Of a stretch of DNA of 64,000 nt, positions 18,329-28,754 are shown piece after piece. The position numbers were made by a program, and so were the translations under genes. The stretch is from Pseudomonas maioricensis (GTDB lineage Bacteria > Pseudomonadota > Gammaproteobacteria > Pseudomonadales > Pseudomonadaceae). The notes under the pieces were generated by a model. The model made no database searches and had not been told where the DNA came from. It saw only the letters and a program-made list of their open reading frames with translations. Numbering within the stretch: position 1 is the first letter of the stretch; each line of letters opens with the position of its first letter. Location of the stretch: positions 1 to 64,000 of the forward strand of contig NZ_LOHG01000010.1 of assembly GCF_022790535.1 (NCBI RefSeq). The letters are read 5' to 3'.

Positions 18329-19510
18329 ATGACTCATAAAGCACAAATAAAAATCCCCGCCACCTATATGCGTGGCGGTACCAGCAAAGGCGTTTTCTTC
18401 AACCTTGCCGACTTGCCCGAAAACGCGCAGGTCCCCGGCGCTGCACGTGATGCTTTGCTGCTGCGGGTTATTGGCAGCCCTGATCCCTATGAGAAGCAGA
18501 TCGACGGCATGGGCGGGGCAACCTCCAGCACCAGCAAAACCGTCATCGTATCGCGCAGCAGTCGCGCGGATCATGACGTGGATTATCTGTTTGGCCAGGT
18601 TTCCATCGATAAGCCTTTCGTCGACTGGAGTGGCAACTGCGGCAACCTCTCTGCGGCTGTAGGCCCGTTCGCGATCAGCAGCGGCTTGGTAGACGTCTCG
18701 CGTACTCCGCAAAATGGCATGGCGGTGGTACGCATCTGGCAGGCCAATATCGGCAAGACGATCATTGCCCATGTGCCGATGACCGACGGCGTGGTGCAGG
18801 AAACCGGCGATTTCGAACTGGATGGCGTGACGTTCCCCGCCGCCGAAGTACGTCTGGAGTTTCTCGATCCGGCAGCCGACGAGGAGGGTGAGGGCGGTTC
18901 GATGTTCCCCACTGGCAATCTGGTGGATGAGCTGGCGGTACCGGGTATCGGCACGTTTCAGGCGACTTTTATCAATGCCGGGATCCCGACGATCTTCGTC
19001 AACGCACGCGACATCGGCTACACCGGTAGCGAGTTGCAGGGCGATATCAATGGCGATCCGAAAGCCTTGGCGATGTTCGAAGCGATTCGAGCCCATGGCG
19101 CGCTGCGCATGGGCCTGATTAAGCATCTGGACGAAGCAGCGACTCGTCAGCACACGCCAAAAGTGGCGTTTGTGGCCGGGCCTGCCGACTACACTGCGTC
19201 GAGCGGCAAGCCGGTGGCGGCCAGCAGTATCGATTTGTTGGTGCGTGCGATGTCCATGGGCAAACTGCACCACGCCATGATGGGCACTGCTGCGGTAGCC
19301 ATCGGCACGGCGGCCGCGATTCCGGGCACGCTGGTTAATCTCGCCGCAGGCGGAGTGGAGCGCGAGGCCGTACGTTTTGGGCACCCCTCGGGCACATTGC
19401 GGGTAGGTGCTCAGGCACAGCAAATTAACGGTGAGTGGAAAGTCACCAAGGCCATCATGAGTCGCAGCGCCCGGGTGTTAATGGAAGGGTGGGTGCGGGT
19501 TCCCGAGTAA
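18329..19510 (+). CDS. prpF: AcnD-accessory protein PrpF
   Basis: This 393-residue protein isomerises trans- to cis-2-methylaconitate so that AcnD can complete the methylcitrate cycle. It has the diaminopimelate epimerase-like double fold: KIPATYMRGGTSKGVFF at the N-terminus, GGATSSTSKTVIV, SGNCGNLSAAVGPFAI and the C-terminal AAGGVEREAVRFGHPSGTLRVGA. Length is normal for the family. It follows acnD with only a REP between and precedes prpD. Confidence 0.96.
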   Translation: MTHKAQIKIPATYMRGGTSKGVFFNLADLPENAQVPGAARDALLLRVIGSPDPYEKQIDGMGGATSSTSKTVIVSRSSRADHDVDYLFGQVSIDKPFVDWSGNCGNLSAAVGPFAISSGLVDVSRTPQNGMAVVRIWQANIGKTIIAHVPMTDGVVQETGDFELDGVTFPAAEVRLEFLDPAADEEGEGGSMFPTGNLVDELAVPGIGTFQATFINAGIPTIFVNARDIGYTGSELQGDINGDPKALAMFEAIRAHGALRMGLIKHLDEAATRQHTPKVAFVAGPADYTASSGKPVAASSIDLLVRAMSMGKLHHAMMGTAAVAIGTAAAIPGTLVNLAAGGVEREAVRFGHPSGTLRVGAQAQQINGEWKVTKAIMSRSARVLMEGWVRVPE

Positions 19511-19560
19511 CACACGACCTGGAACTGCCCTCCGGGTTGTCTCGCGGCAAACATGCGGCC

Positions 19561-19632
19561 TGTAGGAGCTGCCGAAGGCTGCGATTACGGTGTGTCAGCG
19601 TGAATGTTTCGCAGCCTTCGGCAGCTCCTACA
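19561..19632. repeat. REP palindrome between prpF and prpD
   Basis: TGTAGGAGCTGCCGAAGGCT faces AGCCTTCGGCAGCTCCTACA, complete on both arms. Confidence 0.93.
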
Positions 19633-19670
19633 GAAATGCATTTCAATCAAGTAGCTTGAATATTGTTTGA

Positions 19671-19693
19671 AAAGAGCTGCCGAAGGCTGCGAA
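19671..19693. repeat. Half REP between prpF and prpD
   Basis: AGAGCTGCCGAAGGCTGCGA matches only the left arm of the GAGCTGCCGAAGG family; the right arm is degraded to a CTTGCAGCTTTCCAGC-like remnant near 19718-19733. Confidence 0.65.
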
Positions 19694-19762
19694 GCGATCA
19701 ACCCTGAATCACCGCTCTTGCAGCTTTCCAGCACCTGCAGGGCATCACTGAGGAGTAGAGCA

Positions 19763-21247
19763 ATGAGCGCCAACGTTGATCTGAATAACCGCCCGGACTA
19801 CGACCAGGTTTTGCAGGACATCGCTGACTATGTATTGAATTACAAGGTCGAGTCCGCGCTGGCGCTGGATACTGCTCGCAATAGCCTGATCGATGCGCTG
19901 GGCTGTGGCTTGTTGTCCTTGCGCTTTCCTGAATGCACCAAGCATCTTGGGCCGATTGTCGAGGGCACGATTGTGCCGCTCGGCGCTCGGGTCCCCGGCA
20001 CAAACTTGCGTCTGGATCCGGTCAAGGCGGCATGGGACATCGGTTGCATCATCCGCTGGCTGGATTACAACGACACATGGCTGGCTGCGGAGTGGGGGCA
20101 TCCTTCGGACAATCTGGCGGCCATTCTGGCAGTGGCTGACCATGTCTCCCAGAAGCGGGTCGTCAATGGCGAAGCGCCCTTGAACATGCGTGATGTGCTC
20201 GAAGCCATGGTCATGGCCCATGAGATCCAGGGTGTACTGGCGCTGGAGAACTCTTTCAATCGAGTGGGCCTGGATCACGTGGTGCTGGTTAAAGTGGCCT
20301 CTACGGCGCTCAGTGCCAGGCTCATGGGCGCTAATCGTGAGCAGATACTGTCGGCGTTGTCGCATGCCTTTGTTGATGGCCAGGCGCTGCGTACTTATCG
20401 GCACGCGCCCAACGCAGGTTCGCGCAAATCATGGGCTGCGGGAGATGCCAGCAGTCGTGGCGTACGGCTGGCGGATATTGCCCTGCGTGGCGAAATGGGT
20501 ATACCTGGCGCATTGAGCGCGGCGCAATGGGGTTTTTACGACGTTTCCTTTAGCCAGACCAATAAAGACCTGGCGCTCAAGCCTGAGGGTAAACGCCAGT
20601 TCAGCCTGTCCCAGCCGTACGGCAGCTACGTGATGGAGAATGTGCTGTTCAAGGTCAGTTTTCCTGCGGAGTTTCATGCCCAGACCGCTTGCGAAGCTGC
20701 GGTGATCCTGCATCCGCTGGTGCGTAACCGGCTTTCCGAGATCGACCGAATCGTCGTCACTACCCATGAATCGGCAATCCGGATCATTTCCAAGGAAGGT
20801 CCGCTGGCGAACTCTGCCGACCGGGATCATTGCCTGCAGTACATGATTGCCGTGCCATTGGTCTACGGCACCCTGGTGGCCGAGCATTACGAAGACAGCT
20901 TTCACGCCGCGCACCCGATCATCGACCAGTTACGCGAAAAAATGGTGGTCATTGAGGAGGAGCGCTATAGCCGCGACTATCTGGATCCGGAAAAGCGCTC
21001 CATCGCCAATGCCATCCAGGTGTACTTCAAAGATGCAACCAGTACTGACCGTATCGAAATCGAATACCCCATTGGCCATCGCCGCCGCCGTGCCGATGGC
21101 ATACCGCTGCTGGAGGCGAAGTTCAAGAGCAACCTGGCAAGCCGATTCCCCCCTCAGCGCTGCGAGCAGATTTTTGCGTTGTGCAAAGATCAGGAGCAAC
21201 TGGAGGGGATGGCGGTTAACCGGTTTATGGAAATGTGGGTGGGGTGA
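19763..21247 (+). CDS. prpD: 2-methylcitrate dehydratase PrpD
   Basis: This 494-residue member of the MmgE/PrpD family dehydrates 2-methylcitrate to 2-methylaconitate. Recognisable parts are [93 protein letters not shown], and [25 protein letters not shown]. The cluster also has acnD-prpF, so the cell keeps both dehydration routes. The ATG at 19763 follows GAGGAGT at nine bases; the longer open frame starts inside the half REP. Confidence 0.96.
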   Translation: MSANVDLNNRPDYDQVLQDIADYVLNYKVESALALDTARNSLIDALGCGLLSLRFPECTKHLGPIVEGTIVPLGARVPGTNLRLDPVKAAWDIGCIIRWLDYNDTWLAAEWGHPSDNLAAILAVADHVSQKRVVNGEAPLNMRDVLEAMVMAHEIQGVLALENSFNRVGLDHVVLVKVASTALSARLMGANREQILSALSHAFVDGQALRTYRHAPNAGSRKSWAAGDASSRGVRLADIALRGEMGIPGALSAAQWGFYDVSFSQTNKDLALKPEGKRQFSLSQPYGSYVMENVLFKVSFPAEFHAQTACEAAVILHPLVRNRLSEIDRIVVTTHESAIRIISKEGPLANSADRDHCLQYMIAVPLVYGTLVAEHYEDSFHAAHPIIDQLREKMVVIEEERYSRDYLDPEKRSIANAIQVYFKDATSTDRIEIEYPIGHRRRRADGIPLLEAKFKSNLASRFPPQRCEQIFALCKDQEQLEGMAVNRFMEMWVG

Positions 21248-21298
21248 GGCGCGGGGGCCAAGTGCGCTCATTAAACTACTGGATTGAAATGCATTTTC

Positions 21299-21370
21299 TG
21301 TAGGAGCTGCCGAAGGCTGCGATCAGTTATCGCTGACACACCGCCATAGCAGCCTGCGGCAGCTCCTACA
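21299..21370. repeat. REP palindrome between prpD and ppsR
   Basis: TGTAGGAGCTGCCGAAGGCT faces AGCCTGCGGCAGCTCCTACA and lies between the convergent genes; it may act as their shared terminator. Confidence 0.92.
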
Positions 21371-21381
21371 GATTTCAAGCA

Positions 21382-22200
21382 TTACTTGAAACGCCGCTCG
21401 ACGCCTTTTTCCACCAGCACCTTGGCCGAGATTTCTTCTACGGAGAAGTGAGTGGAATTGATGTGCGGGATATTCTCGCGGCGGAACAGGCCTTCTACCT
21501 CACGCACCTCGAATTCGCACTGCGCATAGCTGGAATAGCGGCTGTTGGGTTTGCGCTCGTGGCGAATGGCAGTCAGGCGATCTGGGTCAATCGTAAGGCC
21601 AAACAACTTGTTGCGGTGTTCCTTCAGCGCGTTCGGCAGTTGAAGGCGCTCCATGTCATCTTCGGTCAGCGGGTAATTGGCGGCGCGGATGCCGAACTGC
21701 ATGGCCATGTACAGACAGGTCGGGGTTTTGCCGCACCGGGAAACCCCCACCAGAATGATGTCGGCCTTGTCGTAGTAATGCGTGCGCGCACCGTCGTCGT
21801 TGTCCAGTGCAAAGTTGACCGCCTCGATTCGCTCCATGTAATTGGAGTTGTGACCGATTGAGTGCGATTTGCCCACCGAGTAGGAGGAGTGTGAACTAAG
21901 CTCTTGCTCCAGCGGGGCCAGGAAGGTCGAAAAGATGTCAATCATGAAGCCGTTGGACGTCGCCAGAATCTCGCGAATGTCCTGATTGACGATGGTGTCG
22001 AAGATGATGGGGCGCACATCGTCCTTGTCGGCGGCATTGTTGATTTGTTGTACCATCGCCCGCGCCTTTTCGACGCTATCGATGTAGGGCCTGGTGAACT
22101 TGTTGAACGTAATGTTCTCAAATTGCGCTAGCAGGCTTTGGCCAAGGGTTTCAGCGGTAATCCCGGTGCCGTCGGAGATAAAAAAAGCAGATCGTTTCAT
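21382..22200 (-). CDS. ppsR: Phosphoenolpyruvate synthase regulatory protein (kinase/pyrophosphorylase)
   Basis: This 272-residue DUF299 protein both inactivates PEP synthase by ADP-dependent phosphorylation of a threonine and reactivates it by phosphorolysis. It begins [27 protein letters not shown] and contains the P-loop [15 protein letters not shown] near residue 155; the family is named for this loop. Length is typical. It is divergent from ppsA, its target, and shares the 195-base intergenic region, so expression of enzyme and modifier is likely balanced. Confidence 0.96.
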   Translation of the reverse strand: MKRSAFFISDGTGITAETLGQSLLAQFENITFNKFTRPYIDSVEKARAMVQQINNAADKDDVRPIIFDTIVNQDIREILATSNGFMIDIFSTFLAPLEQELSSHSSYSVGKSHSIGHNSNYMERIEAVNFALDNDDGARTHYYDKADIILVGVSRCGKTPTCLYMAMQFGIRAANYPLTEDDMERLQLPNALKEHRNKLFGLTIDPDRLTAIRHERKPNSRYSSYAQCEFEVREVEGLFRRENIPHINSTHFSVEEISAKVLVEKGVERRFK

Positions 22201-22395
22201 TTGCGCCTTTGGCCTTAAGCTGGTGACGAATGTTGGATATCATAGGCGCGCTTGCGGGCCTGAGTGGCTGGCATTCATAACTTTTTTCCAGGTTTCGGCT
22301 TGAGGCCAGGCCAGAAAGTGTTCGGGGCCACGCTGTAGCGGGGCGACCCAGACTGAGCTTTTCCCAACAACAACACAGTTAGTGGAGAGATCACC

Positions 22396-24771
22396 TTGGT
22401 AGAGTACGTAGTTTCCCTCGATAAGCTCGGCGTCCATGATGTGGAGCATGTGGGAGGCAAGAACGCATCCCTCGGCGAAATGATCAGCAACCTTGCCGGT
22501 GCTGGCGTTTCGGTGCCCGGTGGCTTCGCCACTACGGCCCAGGCCTACCGTGATTTCCTTGAGTTGAGTGGTCTGAACGATCAGATTCACGCAGCCCTGG
22601 ACGCTCTGGATGTCGACGATGTCAACGCGCTGGCCAAAACCGGTGCGCAGATTCGTCAGTGGATCATGGAAGCCGAGTTCCCCGAGAAGCTTAACGCCGA
22701 GATTCGCACCGCCTTCGCCGAGTTGTCGGCAGGTAACCCGAACCTTGCCGTTGCCGTGCGCTCTTCCGCCACCGCTGAAGACCTGCCTGACGCCTCTTTT
22801 GCCGGTCAGCAGGAAACCTTCCTTAATATCCGTGGTGTCGAAAACGTCATTCGCGCGGCCAAGGAAGTGTTCGCCTCGTTGTTCAATGATCGGGCCATTT
22901 CCTATCGCGTCCACCAGGGCTTTGATCACAAGCTCGTCGCCTTGTCGGCGGGTGTGCAGCGCATGGTGCGCTCCGAGACCGGTACTGCAGGCGTGATGTT
23001 TACCCTGGACACTGAATCAGGCTTCCGCGACGTGGTGTTCATCACCGGCGCTTACGGCTTGGGTGAAACGGTGGTGCAGGGTGCGGTCAACCCTGACGAA
23101 TTCTATGTACACAAGGGCACCCTCGCTGCGGGTCGCCCGGCCATTCTGCGCCGAAACCTGGGCAGCAAGGCCATCAAGATGATCTATGGCGAAGAAGCCA
23201 AGGCCGGTCGTTCGGTGAAAACCGTGGACGTCGAGCCTGCTGATCGCGCGCGTTTCTGCCTGAGTGACGATGAAGTCGCAGAGCTGGCCAAGCAGGCGAT
23301 GATCATCGAGAAGCATTACAAGGCACCGATGGACATCGAGTGGGCCAAAGACGGTGATGACGGCAAGCTGTACATCGTTCAGGCGCGTCCGGAAACCGTG
23401 AAAAGCCGCGCTCAGGCGAATGTCATGGAGCGTTATCTGCTCAAGGAAACCGGCACTGTGCTGGTTGAAGGCCGTGCGATTGGTCAGCGTATCGGCGCAG
23501 GCAAGGTACGCATCATCAAAGACGTTTCCGAGATGGACAAGGTCCAGCCCGGCGACGTTCTGGTTTCCGACATGACCGACCCGGACTGGGAACCGGTCAT
23601 GAAGCGCGCCAGTGCCATCGTCACCAACCGTGGCGGCCGTACCTGCCACGCGGCGATCATCGCCCGTGAACTGGGGATCCCGGCTGTCGTGGGTTGCGGT
23701 AACGCGACCCAGTTGCTGCAGGACGGTCAGGGTGTCACGGTTTCCTGCGCTGAAGGCGATACCGGTTACATCTTTGAAGGCGAGCTGGGCTTCGACATCA
23801 AGACCAACTCGGTCGATGCGATGCCTGAGTTGCCGTTCAAGATCATGATGAACGTCGGTAACCCGGACCGGGCTTTCGACTTTGCCCAGTTGCCCAACGC
23901 CGGTGTCGGTCTGGCGCGTCTGGAATTCATCATCAACCGCATGATCGGCGTGCACCCCAAGGCGCTGCTCAATTACGACAGCCTGCCTCTGGATATCAAG
24001 GACAGCGTCGACAAGCGCATCGCCGGGTACGACGATCCGGTGGGTTTCTATGTCGAGAAACTGGTCGAGGGCATCAGTACTCTGGCCGCAGCATTTACTC
24101 CGAAAAAGGTCATTGTGCGCCTCTCGGACTTCAAGTCCAACGAGTACGCCAACCTGATCGGCGGCAAGATGTACGAGCCGGAAGAAGAAAACCCGATGCT
24201 GGGTTTCCGTGGGGCTTCGCGTTACATCAGCGAAAACTTCCGCGATTGCTTCGAGCTGGAATGCCGTGCCCTCAAGCGTGTACGTGAGGAAATGGGCCTG
24301 ACCAACGTCGAGATCATGGTGCCGTTCGTGCGCACGCTGGGCGAGGCCAGTCAGGTCATTGACCTGCTGGCGGAGAACGGTCTGAAGCGCGGCGAGAATG
24401 GCCTGCGCGTGATCATGATGTGTGAGCTGCCGTCCAACGCCATTCTGGCCGAGGAGTTCCTGGAGTACTTCGACGGTTTCTCCATCGGCTCCAATGACCT
24501 GACTCAACTGACACTGGGCCTGGATCGCGACTCGGGCGTCATCGCGCATCTCTTTGACGAGCGTAATCCAGCGGTGAAAAAGCTGCTGTCCAACGCCATT
24601 CAAGCCTGTAACAAGGCTGGCAAGTACATCGGTATCTGTGGTCAGGGTCCTTCAGACCATCCAGACCTTGCCCGCTGGCTGATGGATCAAGGCATTGAAA
24701 GCGTTTCGTTGAACCCGGATTCCGTGCTGGAAACCTGGTTCTTCCTGGCTGAGGCTCAGGCTCCGGTTTGA
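22396..24771 (+). CDS. ppsA: Phosphoenolpyruvate synthase
   Basis: This 791-residue enzyme makes PEP from pyruvate and ATP for gluconeogenesis. Order: ATP-binding domain (residues 1-350, with [13 protein letters not shown] and [23 protein letters not shown]), phosphohistidine swivel (about 390-480, [24 protein letters not shown] with the phosphorylated histidine and the threonine regulated by PpsR), and the PEP-utilising barrel (500-791, ending in [18 protein letters not shown] and [15 protein letters not shown]). It starts with TTG at 22396: GGAGAGA lies five to eleven bases upstream and [11 protein letters not shown] is the expected N-terminus. Confidence 0.97.
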   Translation: MVEYVVSLDKLGVHDVEHVGGKNASLGEMISNLAGAGVSVPGGFATTAQAYRDFLELSGLNDQIHAALDALDVDDVNALAKTGAQIRQWIMEAEFPEKLNAEIRTAFAELSAGNPNLAVAVRSSATAEDLPDASFAGQQETFLNIRGVENVIRAAKEVFASLFNDRAISYRVHQGFDHKLVALSAGVQRMVRSETGTAGVMFTLDTESGFRDVVFITGAYGLGETVVQGAVNPDEFYVHKGTLAAGRPAILRRNLGSKAIKMIYGEEAKAGRSVKTVDVEPADRARFCLSDDEVAELAKQAMIIEKHYKAPMDIEWAKDGDDGKLYIVQARPETVKSRAQANVMERYLLKETGTVLVEGRAIGQRIGAGKVRIIKDVSEMDKVQPGDVLVSDMTDPDWEPVMKRASAIVTNRGGRTCHAAIIARELGIPAVVGCGNATQLLQDGQGVTVSCAEGDTGYIFEGELGFDIKTNSVDAMPELPFKIMMNVGNPDRAFDFAQLPNAGVGLARLEFIINRMIGVHPKALLNYDSLPLDIKDSVDKRIAGYDDPVGFYVEKLVEGISTLAAAFTPKKVIVRLSDFKSNEYANLIGGKMYEPEEENPMLGFRGASRYISENFRDCFELECRALKRVREEMGLTNVEIMVPFVRTLGEASQVIDLLAENGLKRGENGLRVIMMCELPSNAILAEEFLEYFDGFSIGSNDLTQLTLGLDRDSGVIAHLFDERNPAVKKLLSNAIQACNKAGKYIGICGQGPSDHPDLARWLMDQGIESVSLNPDSVLETWFFLAEAQAPV

Positions 24772-24783
24772 TGTGACTGAGTG

Positions 24784-24819
24784 AAGCCCCGGTTCATTCA
24801 CGTGAGCCGGGGCTTTTTT
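24784..24819 (+). terminator. Terminator after ppsA
   Basis: AAGCCCCGGTTC and GAGCCGGGGCTT pair and are followed by TTTTTA, directly after the ppsA stop. Confidence 0.88.
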
Positions 24820-24868
24820 ACGTTTACCATGGACGGTTTCCACACCGACCCTTGATTGTTTGAGCAAT

Positions 24869-25861
24869 ATGCAAAGCAGCAGCACTCTCTTTCCTGTAGC
24901 TCTGATCAGCGCCGAGCGTCGTGGCGATCTGGTCGAAGACGTATACCGCCTGAAGCCTGCCAACAGCCCCGACTACAGTGTTGAAATTGCCGTAACACGA
25001 CTCGGCCTTGTGGCGCAGCCCGATGTTCGGGGTGTGCCGGTGATCCTTATGCATGGCAGCTTTTCAAACCGGCGCTTCTGGTATTCGCCTAAAGGCATCG
25101 GTCTGGGTGCATACCTGGCTCGAGCCGGTTTCGACGTCTGGATACCGGAAATGCGCGGGCACGGATTGTCGGCACGCAACGAAGCCTATCGCTACAACCG
25201 GGTTGCGGATTATGCGCGCTACGACGTGCCCGCCATCGCCGCGTTCGTTCGCGAGCAAAGCGGACAGATTCCGCACTGGATCGGCCACTCACTTGGCGGC
25301 ACCACGCTGGCAGCTGCTTTGGGCGGGCAGTATCTCGGTCCACCGGGCGCGGCCTCTGTCGCCTTGTTCGGGAGCCAGGTCAGCCGCAATTACTGGCCCC
25401 TGAAAATGCCCCCTGTGCAATGGGCTGGCCGCTTGCTGCTCAAGCCGTTCGATCATATTTCCGGCCCGCGTTTCAAGCGCGGTCCAGAAGACGAGCCGGT
25501 CGGGCTGGTGCTTGAAAGTATGCGTTGGCACGGTCTGTTCGGACGTTTCGGTGACCGGGAAACTGACTGGTGGGCTGGCTTGCCAGGCGTCGAAGTTCCT
25601 GTGCTCGCCGTAGCCGCGGTCGGTGATCATCAGGATCCGGTCTGGGCCTGTCGCAAGCTTTTTGATCAGGTGGGTTCGCAACAGCGCAAGTTCATCAACC
25701 TGGGACGTGAGCAGGGTTTCTCGCAAGATTTCGATCACGTCCAGATGCTGGTCAGCAAAAATGCCCAGCGAGAGGTCTGGCCGCTGGTCATCGAATGGCT
25801 GAACGAAGGTTGCGTCCCTGTACAGGAGCTGTCGCAAACGCCGATGGCCGTGGGGGACTGA
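24869..25861 (+). CDS. Alpha/beta-hydrolase (esterase/lipase-like)
   Basis: This 330-residue alpha/beta-hydrolase has the oxyanion region VILMHGSFSNRRFWYSPKG, DVWIPEMRGHGLSARN, the nucleophile elbow HWIGHSLGGTTLAAALGG (serine at about 140), an acid around VAAVGDHQDP and a histidine in QDFDHVQMLVSKNA, which completes a likely triad. No signal peptide is seen. The ATG at 24869 is used; TTG at 24860 is in frame. It sits between ppsA and rraA. The substrate is unknown. Confidence 0.85.
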   Translation: MQSSSTLFPVALISAERRGDLVEDVYRLKPANSPDYSVEIAVTRLGLVAQPDVRGVPVILMHGSFSNRRFWYSPKGIGLGAYLARAGFDVWIPEMRGHGLSARNEAYRYNRVADYARYDVPAIAAFVREQSGQIPHWIGHSLGGTTLAAALGGQYLGPPGAASVALFGSQVSRNYWPLKMPPVQWAGRLLLKPFDHISGPRFKRGPEDEPVGLVLESMRWHGLFGRFGDRETDWWAGLPGVEVPVLAVAAVGDHQDPVWACRKLFDQVGSQQRKFINLGREQGFSQDFDHVQMLVSKNAQREVWPLVIEWLNEGCVPVQELSQTPMAVGD

Positions 25862-26007
25862 GCGCAAGGTGTTTCGCTGCTGCAGGCTAGCGATTAAGCT
25901 ACGACGCAAATGCAGTTCAGTTAAAGGTCATGAAGCTGGCTACGTCCTGCTCTTATGAGCTACGGTTCATAGGCAGAGACCGACCCTTCACTGACAGGAG
26001 TATCGCC

Positions 26008-26496
26008 ATGCATTACCTCACGCCCGATTTGTGCGACGCCTACCCGGACCTGGTTCAGGTACTTGAACCGATGTTCAGTAACTTCGGCGGTCGTGATTCG
26101 TTTGGTGGTGAAATCGTCACCGTAAAATGCTTTGAGGACAATTCGCTGGTCAAGGAGCAGGCCGAACTGGACGGGAAGGGCAAGGTTCTGGTCGTAGACG
26201 GCGGTGGGTCTCTGCGCTGCGCATTACTCGGTGACATGATCGCCGAGAAGGCCGCACGTAATGGCTGGCAAGGCATGGTTATCTATGGCTGCATCCGCGA
26301 TGTGGATGTGCTGGCGCAGACTGATCTGGGTGTTCAGGCGTTGGCCAGTCACCCGCTGAGAACCCATAAACGCGGTCTCGGTGACTTGAACGTGGTGGTG
26401 ACCTTTGCGGGTGTTACGTTCCGTCCCGGCGAATATGTGTATGCCGACAATAATGGCGTGATCGTTTCTCCCTCGCCTCTGAAAATGCCCGAATAA
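26008..26496 (+). CDS. rraA: RraA family protein (ribonuclease E inhibitor type)
   Basis: This 162-residue protein is annotated as inhibitor of RNase E in E. coli; related proteins in pseudomonads may instead act as oxaloacetate decarboxylase or HMG aldolase. Seen: [83 protein letters not shown] and [16 protein letters not shown]. The ATG at 26008 follows ACAGGAG; the upstream extension to 25930 is unsupported. Confidence 0.93.
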   Translation: MHYLTPDLCDAYPDLVQVLEPMFSNFGGRDSFGGEIVTVKCFEDNSLVKEQAELDGKGKVLVVDGGGSLRCALLGDMIAEKAARNGWQGMVIYGCIRDVDVLAQTDLGVQALASHPLRTHKRGLGDLNVVVTFAGVTFRPGEYVYADNNGVIVSPSPLKMPE

Positions 26497-26507
26497 GCGA
26501 AGTATTG

Positions 26508-27503
26508 ATGTTCGACGAGACAAACGCGCAGTGGGGGCTGGTTCATGCCCTCGTATTGGATGGTAAAGGCGGGGCGCGTTTCATCGCTCGGACCGAACTG
26601 GATGGCCTGCAATTGCAGCCGCATGAAAGTGTCTGGCTGCATTGGGATCGCGGTCATCCGCAGACGCACACATGGTTACGCACAGCCAGTGGGCTGAGTG
26701 AATTTGCCTGTGACTTGCTGCTCGAGGAAAACACCCGGCCACGCTTGCTGCCATTGCCTGACGAAAAACTGCTGCTGTTTCTGCGCGGAGTGAATCTCAA
26801 CCCAGGGGCTGAGCCTGAAGACATGGTCTCGGTGCGGATTTTCGCCGCTGCCCAGCAGGTCATTTCTCTGCGTCTGCGTCCGCTGCGTGCCACCGACGAG
26901 TTGATCGAGCAGCTCAACGAAGGCAAGGGGCCAAAAACTGCATCTGAGCTGATTCTTTATCTCGCCCAGTACCTGACAGACAAGGTTCAGGCGCTGGTGG
27001 GCGACCTCACCGAATCGGTCGATGAAGAGGAAGAAAAGATAGACGCTGACGAGCGGTATACCCCCGAACATGGCGATATGCTCCATATTCGACGCCGCGC
27101 CGCGGGGCTGCGCCGTTTTCTCTCACCGCAGCGTGAAATTTACGCCCAGCTTAGTCGCAGCAAGCTGCCGTGGTTCGTTGACGATGACGCCGATTACTGG
27201 AACGAACTCAACAACAGCCTGACGCGTTACCTTGAAGAGCTGGAATTGACCCGCGAGCGAGTGGGGCTGGTGCTGGAGTCCGAAGACCGGCGGCTACGCG
27301 AGCGCATGAACCACACCATGTACCGCTTCGGCATCATTACCGGGATTTTCCTGCCCATGAGCTTTTTGACCGGTCTGCTGGGTATTAATGTGGGCGGCAT
27401 TCCAGGCTCTGACAGCCCTTATGGTTTTTTGATCGCCTGCGCATTGATTGCCGCACTGGCGTTAGGGCAGTGGTGGTTGTTCCGTCGGTTGCGCTGGGTT
27501 TGA
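26508..27503 (+). CDS. cmaX: CorA/ZntB-type divalent metal transporter CmaX
   Basis: This 331-residue inner-membrane protein belongs to the CorA-ZntB family that forms pentameric metal channels. The large cytoplasmic N-terminal part (1-265) ends in a long stalk helix, then two membrane helices carry the signature GLLGINVGGIPGSDSPYGF (the G-x-N motif, ZntB variant of CorA's GMN). ATG at 26508 is chosen over TTG at 26505. In P. aeruginosa cmaX is the first gene of the cmaX-crfX-cmpX-sigX-oprF block, and the order is the same here. Confidence 0.92.
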   Translation: MFDETNAQWGLVHALVLDGKGGARFIARTELDGLQLQPHESVWLHWDRGHPQTHTWLRTASGLSEFACDLLLEENTRPRLLPLPDEKLLLFLRGVNLNPGAEPEDMVSVRIFAAAQQVISLRLRPLRATDELIEQLNEGKGPKTASELILYLAQYLTDKVQALVGDLTESVDEEEEKIDADERYTPEHGDMLHIRRRAAGLRRFLSPQREIYAQLSRSKLPWFVDDDADYWNELNNSLTRYLEELELTRERVGLVLESEDRRLRERMNHTMYRFGIITGIFLPMSFLTGLLGINVGGIPGSDSPYGFLIACALIAALALGQWWLFRRLRWV

Positions 27504-27592
27504 TGGTTACAATTTTTAATGTTCGTCCAGGGGGCAGTTTGTGACTCACCCGGATTGGTTCACGTCTTCTCTGGACGTTACGAGAGGTGCCT

Positions 27593-27841
27593 ATGCACGA
27601 TCCGTTTGAAGAATCATTGCGCGACATGCTCAAGTCGTCCTCCTCCAGCCGGGATGATGACGCCTGCCTGGGGCGCGTATTGAAAACCGCCAATCGCCAA
27701 GTGGGCGCAGGTGTGTTGTTCAGTCTGCTGGGACGCTGGACCGAAGCGATGATGATCGCCTTGAACAATGGCTCAGCCCACGTTGCACCGGTTTCACGTC
27801 AAAAGAATTCTACCGCTCGTCCTGTCGATAAGGCTGATTGA
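27593..27841 (+). CDS. crfX: CrfX, small protein of the sigX-oprF block
   Basis: This 82-residue protein (also written cfrX) begins MHDPFEESLRDMLKSSSSSRDDDACLGRVLKTANRQVGAGVLFSLLGRW and has no known domain. A short hydrophobic run (GAGVLFSLLGRWTEAMMIAL) is amphipathic at best. GAGAGG five bases before the ATG at 27593 decides the start; GTG at 27587 would overlap it. It ends four bases before an in-frame TTG of cmpX. In P. aeruginosa the gene is tied to the SigX envelope-stress regulon; its function is unresolved. Confidence 0.88.
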   Translation: MHDPFEESLRDMLKSSSSSRDDDACLGRVLKTANRQVGAGVLFSLLGRWTEAMMIALNNGSAHVAPVSRQKNSTARPVDKAD

Positions 27842-27843
27842 AC

Positions 27844-28668
27844 ATGGAATTGGATCTCTGGACTCAGAGTCTGGTTGCCGCAATGACTGCATTGTGGACC
27901 AAAGTTGCAAATTTCATCCCGAATCTGTTCGGCGCACTGGTGGTCGTGCTGCTGGGTTTCGTGGTTGCCAAGTTGCTCGACACCCTGTTGTCTAAGTTGC
28001 TCGCCAAACTGGGCCTGGATCGTTTGATGGCAGGCACCGGCCTGACCAAACTGATCAGCCGTGCGGGCGTTCAGGTGCCGATCTCCACCCTGATCGGCAA
28101 GATTGTTTACTGGTTCGTCTTGTTGATCTTTCTGGTTTCGGCCGCTGAATCGCTGGGGCTTGAGCGTGTTTCTGCAACGCTGGACATGCTGGCCCTGTAT
28201 CTGCCCAAGGTTTTTGGTGCCGCTCTGGTGCTGCTGGTCGGCGTACTGCTGGCCCAACTGGTCAACGGTCTGGTGCGTGGCGCGGCGGAAGGAGTAGGGC
28301 TGGATTACTCCGCAGGTCTGGGGCGAATCGCCCAGGGCCTGGTCATTATCATCAGTATTTCGGTGGCGATCAGTCAGTTAGAGGTCAAAACTGACCTGCT
28401 GAACCACGTGATTGTGATCGGTTTGATTACCGTTGGTCTGGCAATTGCGCTGGCCATGGGCCTGGGAAGTCGTGAGCTTGCTGGCCAAATACTGGCAGGG
28501 ATTTATGTGCGGGAGTTGTATCAGGTAGGCCAAGAGGTGCGTGTTGGCGATGTCGAAGGGCAGATTGAAGAGATTGGTACGGTGAAAACCACATTGCTTA
28601 CAGATGACGGGGAGTTGGTTTCATTGTCCAACCGCGTCCTTCTGGAACAGCGAGTGAGCAGCCGTTAA
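27844..28668 (+). CDS. cmpX: CmpX, MscS-like conserved membrane protein
   Basis: This 274-residue membrane protein has five hydrophobic segments (VVVLLGFVVAKLL, IVYWFVLLIFLVSAAES, GAALVLLVGVLLAQL, GLVIIISISVAIS, IVIGLITVGLAIALAMGLG) and a small beta-rich C-terminus (ELYQVGQEVRVGDVEGQIEEIGTVKTTLLTDDGELVSLSN) like the MscS beta domain. Conserved TM-helix repeats suggest a small mechanosensitive channel. ATG at 27844 is preferred to TTG at 27838. It precedes sigX, from which it is separated by a structured gap. Confidence 0.92.
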   Translation: MELDLWTQSLVAAMTALWTKVANFIPNLFGALVVVLLGFVVAKLLDTLLSKLLAKLGLDRLMAGTGLTKLISRAGVQVPISTLIGKIVYWFVLLIFLVSAAESLGLERVSATLDMLALYLPKVFGAALVLLVGVLLAQLVNGLVRGAAEGVGLDYSAGLGRIAQGLVIIISISVAISQLEVKTDLLNHVIVIGLITVGLAIALAMGLGSRELAGQILAGIYVRELYQVGQEVRVGDVEGQIEEIGTVKTTLLTDDGELVSLSNRVLLEQRVSSR

Positions 28669-28690
28669 GCGGCTAACCTGCTACTCTATG

Positions 28691-28724
28691 CCGCCACAAA
28701 TTGCCGTTTCAATGGCAGTGGCGG
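28691..28724. other. Hairpin in the cmpX-sigX gap
   Basis: CCGCCAC and GTGGCGG form an outer stem, and TGCC with GGCA an inner stem, with AAAT bulged on the left. There is no T-run after it, so it is either a leader structure or a stabilising 3' element rather than a terminator. Confidence 0.6.
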
Positions 28725-28754
28725 CCATTGACCTGACTGTCGGCACGACTTGTT

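Noticed and set aside
23017..24603. A 528-residue minus-strand frame opposite ppsA
   Set aside because: It is antisense to strongly conserved PEP synthase; long antisense frames are common in high-GC genes.
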